Of a stretch of DNA of 64,000 nucleotides, positions 26,051 through 53,768 are shown in pieces (positions within the stretch are counted from its first letter, which is position 1; each line of letters opens with the position of its first letter). The DNA lies in NCBI RefSeq assembly GCF_958295425.1, contig NC_081143.1, positions 26,868,586-26,932,585 of the forward strand. The letters run 5' to 3'. The stretch is from Solea solea. Its lineage: Eukaryota; Chordata; Actinopteri; Pleuronectiformes; Soleidae. The notes under the pieces are model-generated. The model did no database searches. It saw nothing but the letters and a program-made list of their open reading frames with translations, and was not told where the DNA came from. Position numbers and translations under genes: made by a program.

Positions 26051-27860
26051 CTGTACACCACCTTCATGACACGCGCGCGAAGGAATCAAGGAAGGGAGAG
26101 GGAGGGAGGGATGGAGGAAGGAAGGGATAGATTACGCATTTCTTTCTTTTTCTGACTCCGTCATCATTAATTCACCGGGAGTCGATTCCAGTTGTCAAAT
26201 GTTCAGAGTGAAGACGGCAGAAGTGAGCCACATCCGGCACTACTTTTCAAAATAAAAGCTCGAATTTAGAAGTCTGAATGTATAAAGAAGGTCTGAATAT
26301 ATATAATGAATGTTTGATAATTAAACGTATTGTCACTTCCTGTTTCCACTGGTGTTAGGCTATGTGTCTCTTCTGCTCTCTACTGTCGGACTATCTCCGT
26401 GATTATTGATTATCACGGAGATAGATTACTGTTATGATCAATTCACAGAACAAGCACTCGTTTTGTAAAGTGATTAATATTACTGCAACATTTTCGCTTA
26501 ACTCTCTATCGATAATGTAGATTCACACATACAGTGGTTTTGCTAGCTTGACAAGTTAGCTTAGCAGCGATGGCTCCTTGCCTGCGCTCTAACATTCACC
26601 TGAACAACAAATAAAACCTAAAACAGTTCAATAAAATTCAGGATTTAGCGCTAAAAATGTTTGGGTTTTTTAATTCCCACCAAGGGATTATAACGCAAAA
26701 CAATATTTGCATAATTTGTGACATAAAAGAGGAAGAAAATACTGAAACTTAGCTTTTTTGTGCATCCAAGTTTTCTGGTGCTTTTATTTTGAAGGAGGAA
26801 TTATAGGACACCCTGTTGTACTCCACGTGTTTGCCGCCACTATGACGCAGCAGGCGATCAGCACCATGGTCAGCGTTTGACCCGCTACTATGGCAAGCCT
26901 GAGGGTTTTTTATACGCTGCTGAGAAACTACGACATTTAAAAAAATACTAATAATACGAATGTCATGATAGACTTTCTTTAAAACTATTTTACTTTTTTT
27001 TTTTTGTGACATTATGACAAAAAAAGGAAGAAAAGTGCTCGTTTCGAGTTTGTTTTGGTTAAAAAAATATCATTGTGGCATTTTCAGTTACACGTTTTTC
27101 ACATTTCTATATTTTGTTTAAAAATGGTAAAAGTTTTGTTTTTGTGACTATGACATTTCATAAAAAAAATTAACGTTAATTATGAGTAAAACAATATTAT
27201 GTGACATTGCGACACTTAGTAGCAATTTTCGTTTTTGTGAAATTAAAAATGTTGGCATTACAGCATTTCTACATTTTCTAAAATTTTGTGTCATGACATT
27301 TAGTAAAAAAAACATTTCATGACAATGTGACATTTTGTACAAACATTTACAAACAAGTTTTTTATAAACATTTTGTTAAAATTGTGTGTCATTTTGTAAC
27401 AAAATTCATAATAGTTTGTGACATTTCTACATTTTGCAAAATATTTCGTGACATTTTAACATTTGTATTATTTGTTCATAGGTTTTCATGACATGACATT
27501 TTGTAAAAACTTATGTAACAAGTTTTGTAAATAAAAAATTGTCATTATGTTACTAACACGTTTGTGACACTACCTTTTTTGTAAAAAAAAATATACATAT
27601 ATAAATATATATATATATATAATATAATATTCATAATAGAATTTTACACTAAAAAGAAACGGAACTATCCCTTTAAAGGAGAACAAAGGCGTGTGTGATA
27701 TATTTTTAGTGTGTGTTTTTGCTGTGTCACTCTGCGGGACGAGTGGTGCAGTTTCGCCTTTGACCACGAGATGTCGCCAAACGACAGCTGTGTCTTCTTT
27801 TAGGAGGAAGCTTTTTTCTTTCTTCAGAAAAAATCCTCTGTCAAATGTGGCCCGGTGCGC
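26050..27860. other. Gene-free DNA with degenerate 'gtgacattttgta' repeats
   Basis: Unique sequence to about 27000, then AT-rich degenerate repeats (27000-27600) built around 'gacattttgtaaaaaca' and ending in a (TA)n tract at 27595-27625. A 13-bp perfect stem with an 8-base loop lies at 26391-26424. No coding region was recognised. Confidence 0.5.
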
Positions 27861-28057
27861 GTGGTTTGAGGAGAGCGGTGCATCATGGGGGATTGTGTTC
27901 CGTTTGTTGCGTCACAGGAGAGTGTAGGTGCGTGAAAAGACTACAAATCCCGTGGTTACTGTCGGTGAACGTCACCGCCTGACTTTACATTAGAGGTGAC
28001 CCTCACTGAGAGAAGCAAAGACGCCACACACACACGAGCATCTTCAACCGTCACACC
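27860..28057 (+). promoter_or_regulatory. mdh1: mdh1 promoter and 5' UTR
   Basis: Upstream of the mdh1 ATG lie ACTACAAATCCC (27940-27951), a ZNF143/SBS-type core, a second partial SBS-like core in reverse (catcatgggggattgtg, about 27882-27897), and a CRE half-site context TGCGTCA (27908-27914). The 5' UTR runs through 'acgagcatcttcaaccgtca' to the ATG. The exact transcription start cannot be fixed. Confidence 0.55.
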
Positions 28058-35789
<7,732 letters not shown>

Positions 35790-35792
<3 letters not shown>

Positions 35793-35861
35793 CTACCTCC
35801 CCCTGCTAGTCAGCAACCACAACAACAGCAGCACTTGAAGGCCTGCAACTCGCGGCTCTGA
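35790..35861 (+). other. mdh1: Stop-codon readthrough extension of MDH1 ending in a PTS1 (SRL)
   Basis: The mdh1 stop context is TGA CTA, the motif that gives high translational readthrough in vertebrates. Reading on in frame gives 22 further codons: LPPPASQ, then a Gln-rich stretch, then HLKACNSRL and a TGA at 35859-35861. The final SRL is a canonical type 1 peroxisomal targeting signal. Mammalian MDH1 is known to yield a peroxisomal isoform (MDH1x) by UGA readthrough, ending in CRL as I recall. Seen: context, frame and tripeptide. Inferred: function in this fish. Confidence 0.8.
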
Positions 35862-36090
35862 AGACAAAAGACCCTCCACCGTTACATCTCCAAGCCGTGT
35901 GACCTCTCTGTGTGTGTGTGTGTGTGTGTGCGTCACCTCAGGTTTTCAGAAAGCCTGATTTAATGGCCACGCCCCCTGGCCTCCTCCCCCCTTTTCGCTC
36001 CGTGAAGGGAGCATTGTCTGTGTTTGTAGATGATTAAAATTAACACACATTAGCCATCAAGGAAGTGTAAAAGAAATCATGATGTCACCA

Positions 36091-36096
36091 AATAAA
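36091..36096 (+). terminator. mdh1: mdh1 polyadenylation signal (AATAAA)
   Basis: Canonical hexamer 300 bases after the stop, in 'caccaaataaaaccgacaag'. A (GT)n tract at about 35910-35930 lies in the 3' UTR. Confidence 0.7.
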
Positions 36097-36119
36097 ACCG
36101 ACAAGGAACCAGAATCACA

Positions 36120-37600
36120 ACTCATCAGTCTCCGTGTCATATGTCACCTCCACCATGGGCCTGCAGGTGGAGCTCACAGGTGCAGCCATTTGGTTGGTTC
36201 ACAACAGCTTTCCTCCCTCTGTACCACATATTTGGTGCAAAGGTAAAAAAACAAACATTTCCTCTGTTTTGGTTTGAGTCTTACAGTCAGGCACATTTTT
36301 CTGACCCTAATGTTGGATTCCATTTGTAGTCGGAACTTGGAAATGGATTACAAAGTGGCCGCCTGGATACAAACACTGCTACTTTTACCGTTAGTAGCAC
36401 TCCTGTTGGATTTGTTTTACGGTAAATCACTTGCACACAGAATCGTTTAATTTTTATCCGCAGAAATGTTGCGACGCTGTTTGTTTGTGCCAAACACAGC
36501 CTAGAGGTTATCGACTGGTACTGCTAACAAAGGCTAGCCTGATGGCCCCATAGCATCACTCACAGCTCATACTTCTGATTTCTGATGTAAATGCAATGCA
36601 GCATAAAGCCAAGACTTAACCCTTACAGATGCCTTTTTAGGCCCATTTGTGAGGATCAGTGAAAAATGTCCCCTCAAGTCAGACTGTCCCCTCAACACAG
36701 GTTTAAACCACACACCTGTCTGTAAACGCATGAGTTGTTTGGACTTTTTTTTCCTCATCTGCACTTTCATTCCTATGTTCTCTAAAGTGTTTGCAGTGAC
36801 TCGTTCTAACCACATGGGGGCAGCAGACAGCCGTAAAGCTTGTCTGATCTGGTGTCTGAGTAAAAATATTAGGAATCTTTTTAAATATGCAGTACATTAA
36901 CTACTTAAGCAAATTGTATTTTGTTTTTCCAAATTGATGAGATAATTTTTCCTCATTATTGGCTCTGTTTTTCAGAATTAATGACATTCTTTAAAAAGCT
37001 TCCATTTGCTTCACGAGAGCTCAATTGAGAGCAAACATGTCCCAGTTATGCGGAGATTGAGAGAGTAGCTCATCTTTCTTTAAATTAATCCAAATTACCT
37101 TTTTAATGTATAACGCGATACAGAGTAGTATTGAAATAATTAATCAAGAAAGTTATGGGTTTCTTTTCCTCACTGGAGCTGACAAATCTTGTGCAAATCT
37201 GCAGAGAATAATTTCCAGTTTAAAAGTTCACAAAAAGGAAATGTGAGTATTTGTTAAACTAAATTAGCTCCACCTTTAACTGCTAGAGTTGTTTTTGATA
37301 AATGTGTTTTAAAGCAAAAAAGAAGCCACTAAATAATATTAGTCATGAAAAGGTCAATGGAAAGAGAATTTTAAAGCAAAAATACTGGCTGAAAAAAAAA
37401 CTTATGGTTAACACATTATAAATAACTAGAAACAAGTTTTAAAATACCAAATTAAATCTGTTAAATTAGATATCACATGAATTCTACAGGTCGTGTCAAA
37501 GATGGAAAGGAATTTCATGAAATTGTGATTGAAAATGACGTAAAACATCTTTTAATACAATCAAAACACAGAAACTGACTGCCTAAAACGACAGGTGGCA
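36120..37600. other. Intergenic DNA between mdh1 and ugp2
   Basis: AT-rich unique-looking DNA with no recognisable gene, RNA or repeat family. Confidence 0.5.
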
Positions 37601-37881
37601 GTGGGCGGGACGTGTTGTCAGCTCAATGTTGATTGACAGTGAGTTTTAACCAATCGCCGCCCTCGTGTAAGGCAGCGTGCCAAGTAGGTGGGCGGGGCGG
37701 CAGGATGTTAGCCTGCGTGCTGCAACATGAGCTAACTGCGGCAGGATGACACTGCAGAGACTCAGAACCGATTATGTTTAGTTGCTCAAAGTGAGTCACC
37801 GACCTGAGGCTGTTCCTCCCGTGTCCCAACTGAGTCTCCCTGTACCCGGCTGTGTCCCCGCTGCTCTGACACAAACTCCCG
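37600..37881 (+). promoter_or_regulatory. ugp2: ugp2 promoter and candidate non-coding first exon
   Basis: A CCAAT box (37650-37654) and a GC box (gtgggcggggcgg, 37688-37700) precede a transcribed-looking GC-rich stretch ending at a strong donor, cccg|gtgagt, after 37881. It can splice to the acceptor before the ATG exon (AG at 39264-39265, or at 39300-39301). It is the best promoter candidate for ugp2. Confidence 0.55.
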
Positions 37882-39312
37882 GTGAGTAACAGGTCACATC
37901 CGCGGAGCTGGAGCTCAGGAGGTAGCCTCAGGAAGTACATACATACACACACGTACCGCACGTTTGTTTTCTGTGTGTGTGTGTGTTCTTGTATGGATAT
38001 CTTTGTGAGGACCAAGACATTCTGTATTATGTTTGCAAATGTCCTCACTATGAATGCAAAATGTGTGTGTGTCTGCACACGTGTCAATATATTAACATAC
38101 TGTAAAAATAAAGACATACATCACCAGAACCAAGTCATATTTACAGTCACATTTAGCTTATTTTCATTTGTATTATTTATATATTGATGGGGCGACTCTG
38201 TGGTGGCAAAAATACGTTTTTAAGTAGGTTTGTTTTGTAATGGCCAGTGATTAGACAGGTATTGGAATAGGAGCGTGGTTGTAGGTCTGTCTGTGGACTT
38301 TTGTCTATTTTTTATTATTCTTCTAATAGTTTACGACAGGCAGTACACTGAGATGTGAAATGGTGCCCCCCAAAGTTTGAAGACGTTTACTACATCCATC
38401 TATAAATTCAAAGATTGTCTTTTAATTGCATATTTGTCAAACTTGCCAGGCTTCAAACTTAGCAGGTGACTTGTTTTGGCGCTTTTCCACTTTATAGTTC
38501 CAGCACAGCTCGACTCGATTTGGTAACGTTTTCCATGACATCATAGCTCCTCCTTAGCGTGGGTGGAGTCATCACAACACGGCTGCGTGAAACTGCCATG
38601 CTGGGTTTTGAGTGACTAGTAAAGCAGTTGTTTTGGGTGTTACTGAATCATTCGAATCAGTCGATTAAAAAGATTTGTTCACAGAATGGTTCAGTACTTC
38701 CTGCCTGAGTGGAGCACACTCATGACAGAATGAAAGTGCTGGTGTGTGGTCGCATGAACGGAACCGTAAAAGTGAAAAAGACGAGACTCTTAAATGAACT
38801 TGTGCATGAAGCGTCGAGTGACTGTAAAAAGATGCAGGCTCCCCCTTGTGGCACGTCAAAGCAAATCATCGCCAGGCCTTTTTCTTCAGTCACAAATATC
38901 GCAATACTATAAATTCACTATTGGGCAACTTAGATGCAATAAAATGTTATTTGAGCGCTAGTGTAAAACTATGGAGTGTGTGTGTGTGTGACGTGCAGGT
39001 CACAGCAGTGAGTGGGCAGGACTGTCTCACACATGCAGGCAGGTTGTGTGGGTGTGTAGGCTTTGTGTGGAGCTCAGACTCAGAGCAGTAGATCAGTGAC
39101 CTTCCTCTGAGCTGACGATGACGAGGACGTCTGTTGTTCTCTGACACAAGCTGGGTTGTTTTTTCCACTTTGGGACCATTTTTCCACTTTTTAATTTGTA
39201 TAAATAAATCTGTCGGCTCCCTGTGAGTCGGCGTATCTGCCGCCAAAGCTGCTTCCTGTCCACAGATCGTACACTTGACTGCTTTTAGAGTTTTTACGCA
39301 GACTGTGCCAAA

Positions 39313-48201
<8,889 letters not shown>

Positions 48202-48250
48202 GGCTTCTCTATGAGGAGTTTGGGGTTTGGTTCCATGTTGACAACAGACT

Positions 48251-48256
48251 AATAAA
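48251..48256 (+). terminator. ugp2: ugp2 polyadenylation signal (AATAAA)
   Basis: Only 49 bases after the stop, in 'cagactaataaaatcagc', implying a very short 3' UTR. A MITE copy begins about 35 bases later. Confidence 0.65.
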
Positions 48257-48284
48257 ATCAGCTAAGTTTAAGATACTGGTGTCT

Positions 48285-48605
48285 ATGATATCATAAGAAC
48301 ATGTTCACGTCTTTATCTCACTGTTAGACAGACATTTCCAACAGGAAACGGAAGTTTGTAGAACCACTCACTCTCCCACACCAAAGTCCATAGAGAAAAT
48401 CAGTGTTTTTAACATCACAGTACACAGGAGTTGTTGATCCACTGCTGCCTCCATCACTGAGTTCAAATGTCTTATTTTTGTGACTTCTGTGTTTAAAACC
48501 CTTTGTTCAGATTTACCTCAGTGACACAAAGTGACCACAGGAGGCAGCAGTGGACCAGCAGCTCTGTCTAACAGTGAGATAAAGACGTGGACATGTTCTT
48601 AGATC
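48285..48605. repeat. Palindromic MITE-like element, copy 10, between ugp2 and the vps54 fragment
   Basis: Outer edges are clear on both sides ('tctatgatatcataagaaca' on the left, 'gtggacatgttcttagatcg' on the right). It fills nearly all the space between the ugp2 poly(A) signal and the last exon of the vps54 fragment. Confidence 0.85.
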
Positions 48606-48626
48606 GCTGTAGATTTGTCCTTTTAC

Positions 48627-49499
48627 CTTTGATAGAACCTTCTCAAACAGACTGTCCATGATGGCCACCAGCTTAGCTGAGATTTGGTCGTTGTAGTCCT
48701 GTATAAAAAATGTAAAAACTAAAAAAGGTGTTTATTTATCATGTGCTTATTTTCAGGTGTGTGAGTGTGTGTTTCAGTGCATTACCTTGGTGATGTGGTC
48801 AAAGTGTCCGAGGACGCTGAACTGTTTGGGCTGTAGTTTGGTCTCGAAGTGAGTTCTGATGACGGGAATGTAGTGAACGACCAGCTGCAGGCAGCGGGAG
48901 GCTAATTCTACACACACACACACACACTTTAGCGTTCATACGCCTTTAAAACACGTCAAATTCAAGCAATTTCAATAACATATCTTAAGTCCCCTTTTTT
49001 AATCACAGTAAAAAAAGATTGTATCATGCTACATAAACCAGGGGTTCCCAAAGTCTGGGTTGTGACCCACAGAGGGGTCATGGGAGATTTGGGGTCCAAA
49101 ACAATTTAATTGAGATTTGAGCGTGTGTGTTTCAAGAAAACATGGGAAAAAAAATCATAATTTCGACCATGGATTTGTCAGAAAGTAACCAGTAAAGGTA
49201 CTTTATACTACTTGTGCATGAATACAAGAGGTATTCTGTCCAATAAAACTGAAACCACGAAGTACTAAAACAAACTGTGTATTTTATATGATTTTTTTTT
49301 ATTTATTTACTTGTGTCCCTTTGACGACTAAAGCCAGATAGGAATGCTGGTGGGCCAGTTTTGGCACACGGGCCACCAGTTGGTGACCTGTTTTTTTATG
49401 GTCCTCACAAAGAGACACATACAGGAACGTGTGGTACCGAGGTTTTTGGTTGTGATGGTTTTGAGTCCAACAATTTGGGCGCCCAGAACCAGCTGACAG
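48627..49499 (-). pseudogene. Three-exon internal fragment of VPS54, antisense to the flanking genes
   Basis: Three minus-strand exons match consecutive exons near the VPS54 C-terminus. 49438-49499 gives CQLVLGA...GLKTITTKNL. 48786-48907 gives LASRCLQLVVHYIPVIRTHF and ...KQFSVLGHFDHITK. 48627-48698 gives DYNDQISAKLVAIMDSLFEK and VLSK. All have AG acceptors and GT donors with compatible phases (2, 1, 0), and no stop in 84 codons. The preceding and following VPS54 exons are not found. To the right lie repeats and the peli1 promoter. To the left, only 425 bases separate the fragment from the ugp2 stop, and a MITE fills most of that. The real vps54 start is at 62380 on the plus strand. In mammals VPS54 lies tail to tail with UGP2, so this piece sits at the ancestral place of the gene's 3' end. 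Relic, rearranged piece and assembly fault are all possible. Confidence 0.85.
48960..49330. other. Repeat-containing intron of the vps54 fragment
   Basis: Holds 'accaggggttcccaaagtct' and 'ttgtgacccacagaggggtc', a phrase of hAT-like teleost repeats, in the 530-base gap between two fragment exons. A 'ggtcctcacaaagagacaca' fragment lies at 49400-49420. Confidence 0.5.
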
Positions 49500-49739
49500 C
49501 TGGAGAGAAACACGAGGAGAGTTTTGTTTTTAAATTAAAATTAAATCTCAGAATTCTGACATTTTGTTTAATCTCAGAATTATGAATTTTTCTTTAATCT
49601 CAGAATTCATGCTGTTTTATTTTATTTTTAATTCTCTTTCAAAAAAATAATAATACTCTTCTTTAATGTAACTATTTTTCTGTGTTATTGTTATTTTTGG
49701 ATGGATTACGATGAGGTTTTTCGTCATTTTCATCTTCTG

Positions 49740-49770
<31 letters not shown>

Positions 49771-49829
49771 AAGCAAGTTGTATTTTGAAAAGATCAAGAG
49801 GAAGTTGATACAGTTCAGGAAGTCCCGCC

Positions 49830-50142
49830 TCCAGCGTTACTCTGATTGGCTAGAGCAGAGTGCGAGTGTGCGGATGAGCCAATCAGAGGCAGAAAAGCAG
49901 ATTCACAGCGGTTTATCAGAGCGGAGACGAACACACAAAACACGCTGAGATTTCCTTTTTGTTTTATTTGTTGTTAGTGACATTTTGAGTTTAAGCCACA
50001 AGAACTTCAATTAAGCTTAAACCTCATGTTAACCAGCAGAAGTTAATCTATGTTGGGGGAGTTGTTCATAACATTTGTGGCCGGAGCAGAGACTTTAAAT
50101 CCGCGACTTCGACGAGATTTTAGGAGAAAACCACACATTTCG
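49830..50142 (+). promoter_or_regulatory. peli1: Candidate peli1 promoter and non-coding first exon
   Basis: Two CCAAT boxes in opposite orientation (ATTGG 49845-49849, CCAAT 49879-49883) precede a stretch ending in a strong donor, ttcg|gtaagt, after 50142. This would be a non-coding exon splicing to the peli1 ATG exon at about 53.7 kb. The vps54 fragment begins about 340 bases to the left on the other strand, so the promoter could be divergent. Confidence 0.45.
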
Positions 50143-50319
50143 GTAAGTTGTCCCTCCACATATTTCATTTCTCCTAAACCATAACCACTTAAAATTACCA
50201 TTTTCTGCTTCTTATCATACTGTTTTGTTTATCGAAGTTGTTTCTACGTCAGTTTTTGAATTTGTTCCACGTCAACATAAAAGAGCCACATGTTAAAGTA
50301 GGAGAATCGCAATTTAAAT

Positions 50320-51545
50320 CACAAGCTTGAGAAGACAAAAATAATGTCTGTGTTTAAAAATAAAATAAAATATCATTATACTCCAGGTTAAGCCGCAACA
50401 AGTGGAAATGAGGACATAATAAATCGAAATAATGACACATAATGTTCTAATTAGGAGAGGAAAAAAGTCACGCGTGTGACCAAAAGACACAAATGACAAA
50501 AAATTGTGAAATAAATATTTAAAATTACATGTTACATGCTAAATTATGGACTGAACAGCTATAATTATGAGGGAAAGTAGTTATATGGGTGACAAAAAAG
50601 GACATGATTGTGTCATGAAAGTAATAAGATGGGATTTAAAAAAAAGTTGAAATAGAGATAAAAAGTTGTAATTATGGGATAGAAAGTCATAATTATGAAA
50701 TAAGTCTTCTGATACTTATAAAAATAATTGTATGGGTTACAAAAATACATAATTATGTGATAAAAAGACATCATTATGAGATAAAAGTATGAACTTATAA
50801 CTGTCAGGTTTAAAAAAAGTTGAATTAATGACAAATACTGTATTATATGAGATAGAAAGTGTGAAATGAAAAATTTAAATCACTATATTATCATCATTTA
50901 TAAAGTTGACATGATGGGGCATGTCCACTTGTTATTATGACAAAAGTCATAGTAATGAGAGAAACTAATAACAAACTAATAACATACTAATAATAATAAT
51001 AATTTTGAGCTTAAAGAATTAAAATAATGAGATAGAAATTCATAATTCTGAAATAGAATAGTTTAAATCATGAGACAAAGAAGTTATAATTATGAAAATA
51101 AAGTCATATGGGTGACAAAAATACATAATTATGACCTAAAAAGAGATTTTAAAAGTTTGATGAGAAAAGTACTTTTTTTATGAATAGAATGAGATATAAC
51201 AATATCTAAAAATTGTAAAATAAAGAGTTAAGAAACTTAAGTTTTCAAGTCAAAAGTTATAATTATGAGGGGAAAGCCACATGGGTGACTAAATGACACA
51301 AAATAAGTATGAGAAAGTAATAAATGTGAAATAAGAAGTTAAAATTTAAGATAAACAATTGGAATTATGAGCCAAAACTTAAAAGTCTAAATTATTGGAA
51401 GGTCTTAAAAATATGAGTGGAAAAAAGTCATGTGAGGGATTCAAAGTCATAGTAGTGAGATAAACTATTATAGTTATGAGTTTAAAGTTGTAATTATGAC
51501 ACATAGTCATAATTGTGAACTAAAAAGTGACAAAAGTGAAAAATT
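50320..51545. repeat. AT-rich degenerate repeats ('aattatgagataaaaagtca')
   Basis: Many loose copies of 'ataattatgagataaaaa' and 'catatgggtgacaaaa'. No fixed period was seen. Lies in the putative peli1 5' intron. Confidence 0.6.
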
Positions 51546-51784
51546 AAGTTATTTTATGGCTATGTTTATGTTTGTTTATTCAAGTAATTACACTTATGTG
51601 TGTGTGTGTGTGTCTGCTGCGTCCAGCTGTCCCTCTTTTGTTCTGTCCACACAAACTGATTAACATGCACCGTCCCAGCAGAGCATCTGTCCCTGCACAC
51701 GCCGTCTTTGTCCCATTAAAACGTCAAGTTTGTCCCTTCCTTCCCTTTTTTGTTCTACAACTGTCCGCGCGCATACGTTGGCCC

Positions 51785-52290
51785 CCGAGTAGAAAATCAC
51801 TGACTATATAAAGACAAACCGTGGCTGAATATAAGGACAGTTACTGGCTGTATATGTCCACGATCATTGGCTGTATAAGCATCAACTACATATGTCGGGA
51901 TATACAGCGGATGAGCAGTCAATGATCGTCTATATGTATATACAGCCAATGATTGTCTTCATATAAAGCAAAAATGTCTTTACATATAGCCAAGCATTGC
52001 CTTTATAAATGACCAAGGTTTGTCTTTATATACAGCGTATCTTTGCCTTTATATACAACCAATCGTTGTCTTTATATAAAAATTGTTGTCTATATATACA
52101 GCCAAAGATTGTCTTTATAAACAGCCAAAGATTATGTTTATATAGTCATTGATTGTTCTTTTATACAGCCAGTGTTTGCCTTTATACACAGCCAATCATT
52201 GTATTTATATACAGCCAATATTTGTCTTCATATAAAGCAAAAAAAAGTTATTATATACAGCCAACATTGGTCTTTATAGACCATAAGAGT
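51785..52290. repeat. ~25-bp array ('tatatacagccaatgattgt')
   Basis: About 18 imperfect units combine 'tatatacagccaa' with 'ttgtctttata'. The spacing is variable (24-30). Confidence 0.8.
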
Positions 52291-52299
52291 CACTGCCAC

Positions 52300-53060
52300 A
52301 GTATGTGTCTTTGTAAAATTCAATTCAATGATAAATATCACAATGTGATCATCAAACACTTGAAGATAAATGAAGATATAAAGATATAAATGATAAATGT
52401 TGTTTCCATGGCAACTGGTCGTGTGAAGAACCTCGACCCCACAGAGCTTTGTCTAGTTCAGCCTGACGATAAACAAATGACATCACTGCGTCACCGCCAC
52501 GGGAGGAAAGAGAGTGGTTTGTTTCAGAGGAGTGATGATGACATCATCATCATCTTCTTCATCGTCATCATCTTCTTCATCAGTCGCTGCCGTCCACTCA
52601 CTGGAGCCTCCTCCTCACTGACTGTGTTCATGTTGTCACCATAAATAACTTTAACTTCTACCCATTGACTCGACCGGTTTCCCAGCAGGTAACTAGTTAC
52701 TCGAGGACCTTCATTTATTTCCATTATCTTCTATTAAAACCGTATAAAACGTATGAAACTCCAAAGAAAACAAACACAAACGTGCTTTGTACATGTTTGT
52801 GCCCCCTACTGTTTAAAGTCAAACACGTCACGGCTGAATTCATCATAATAACCTGTTGTGTCGCGAGCCTAATGAATGAATACATGAATATAAATGAATG
52901 AATGTTCCTGTCACAGTATAAAGGACATCAGGTCCAGTGTTCTGCTCAGTGACTCAGTCAATGGACACTTTGTTGCTCCCTGCACAAAGACAGTAGTGGC
53001 GTTTTGTGCGTGTGGCTCCAAAGTATCATGATAAACTCCTCCATTAAATATCACAAATCA
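52300..53060. other. Intronic or intergenic DNA upstream of the peli1 start codon
   Basis: A (CAT/CTT)-rich stretch at 52535-52585 and otherwise unique sequence. No exon or regulatory element could be supported. Confidence 0.4.
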
Positions 53061-53580
53061 AATCAATATTTCCGTATGGCTGTGCGATACGTCTTATAAA
53101 TAATCTTTGGATATTTTTTGTCTATATATCGCGATATACGAGATTTACGGGAGGGATATAAAGCTGCACACAAACAAATGAACAACAAATAACACATATT
53201 TACATTTTTTGAAACAATTAAAAAAAAAAAAACGCTGAAACAAATTTACAAAATACAAAACACTTTTTCAAATCCTGAGTCTGACTCTTGTCTTGTTTCC
53301 AAAAATGTAAATGTGTTTTCAACTTTTGATTTTCTTTTTTCGGGATTAGTTAAGTTTTTGGTTTTTTTAATTTTCGGAATTTGTTTTCGAAAATATCTAT
53401 TGGTCTCAAGCACTTTGTAATAATGCTTTGCACTTCCAGGCCACCATACAAAACACTGTAAATACACCTGATTGTTTTTTGTTAATGTGTGTTTTCTGGT
53501 TTTCTTTTTATCTGTCCCCAACTGTACAGCGACCTTTGTGAAAGGCGCTTTATAAATCTATGTTATTATTATTTTATTAT
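53060..53580. mobile_element. Interspersed repeat fragments, SINE/LINE-like tail
   Basis: Begins with 'ggctgtgcgatacgtcttat' and 'tatatcgcgatatacgagat' and ends with 'gtgaaaggcgctttataaat' plus (TTA)n. The last part is typical of the 3' tail of teleost retroposons. No ORF. Confidence 0.45.
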
Positions 53581-53768
53581 TAAAATAAAATAGAATCTGC
53601 TGTTTATGATCTGTGTTACAAAATCCGACATGTTCAAATTCTGCTAGAACACAAATTATTAAGATGAGAATGAAATATGATGTTTGTTTTGGTTTGTGAA
53701 GGTGACGTCGTGAGGACGCCTTCGATGGAAACGCTCTGAAGACGACGCAGTCGTAAAAAGTCGTACTG

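Noticed and set aside
48960..53760. Search for more VPS54 exons on the minus strand right of the fragment
   Set aside because: No stretch matching the preceding VPS54 exons could be read. The sequence is AT-rich repeats and a promoter-like patch.
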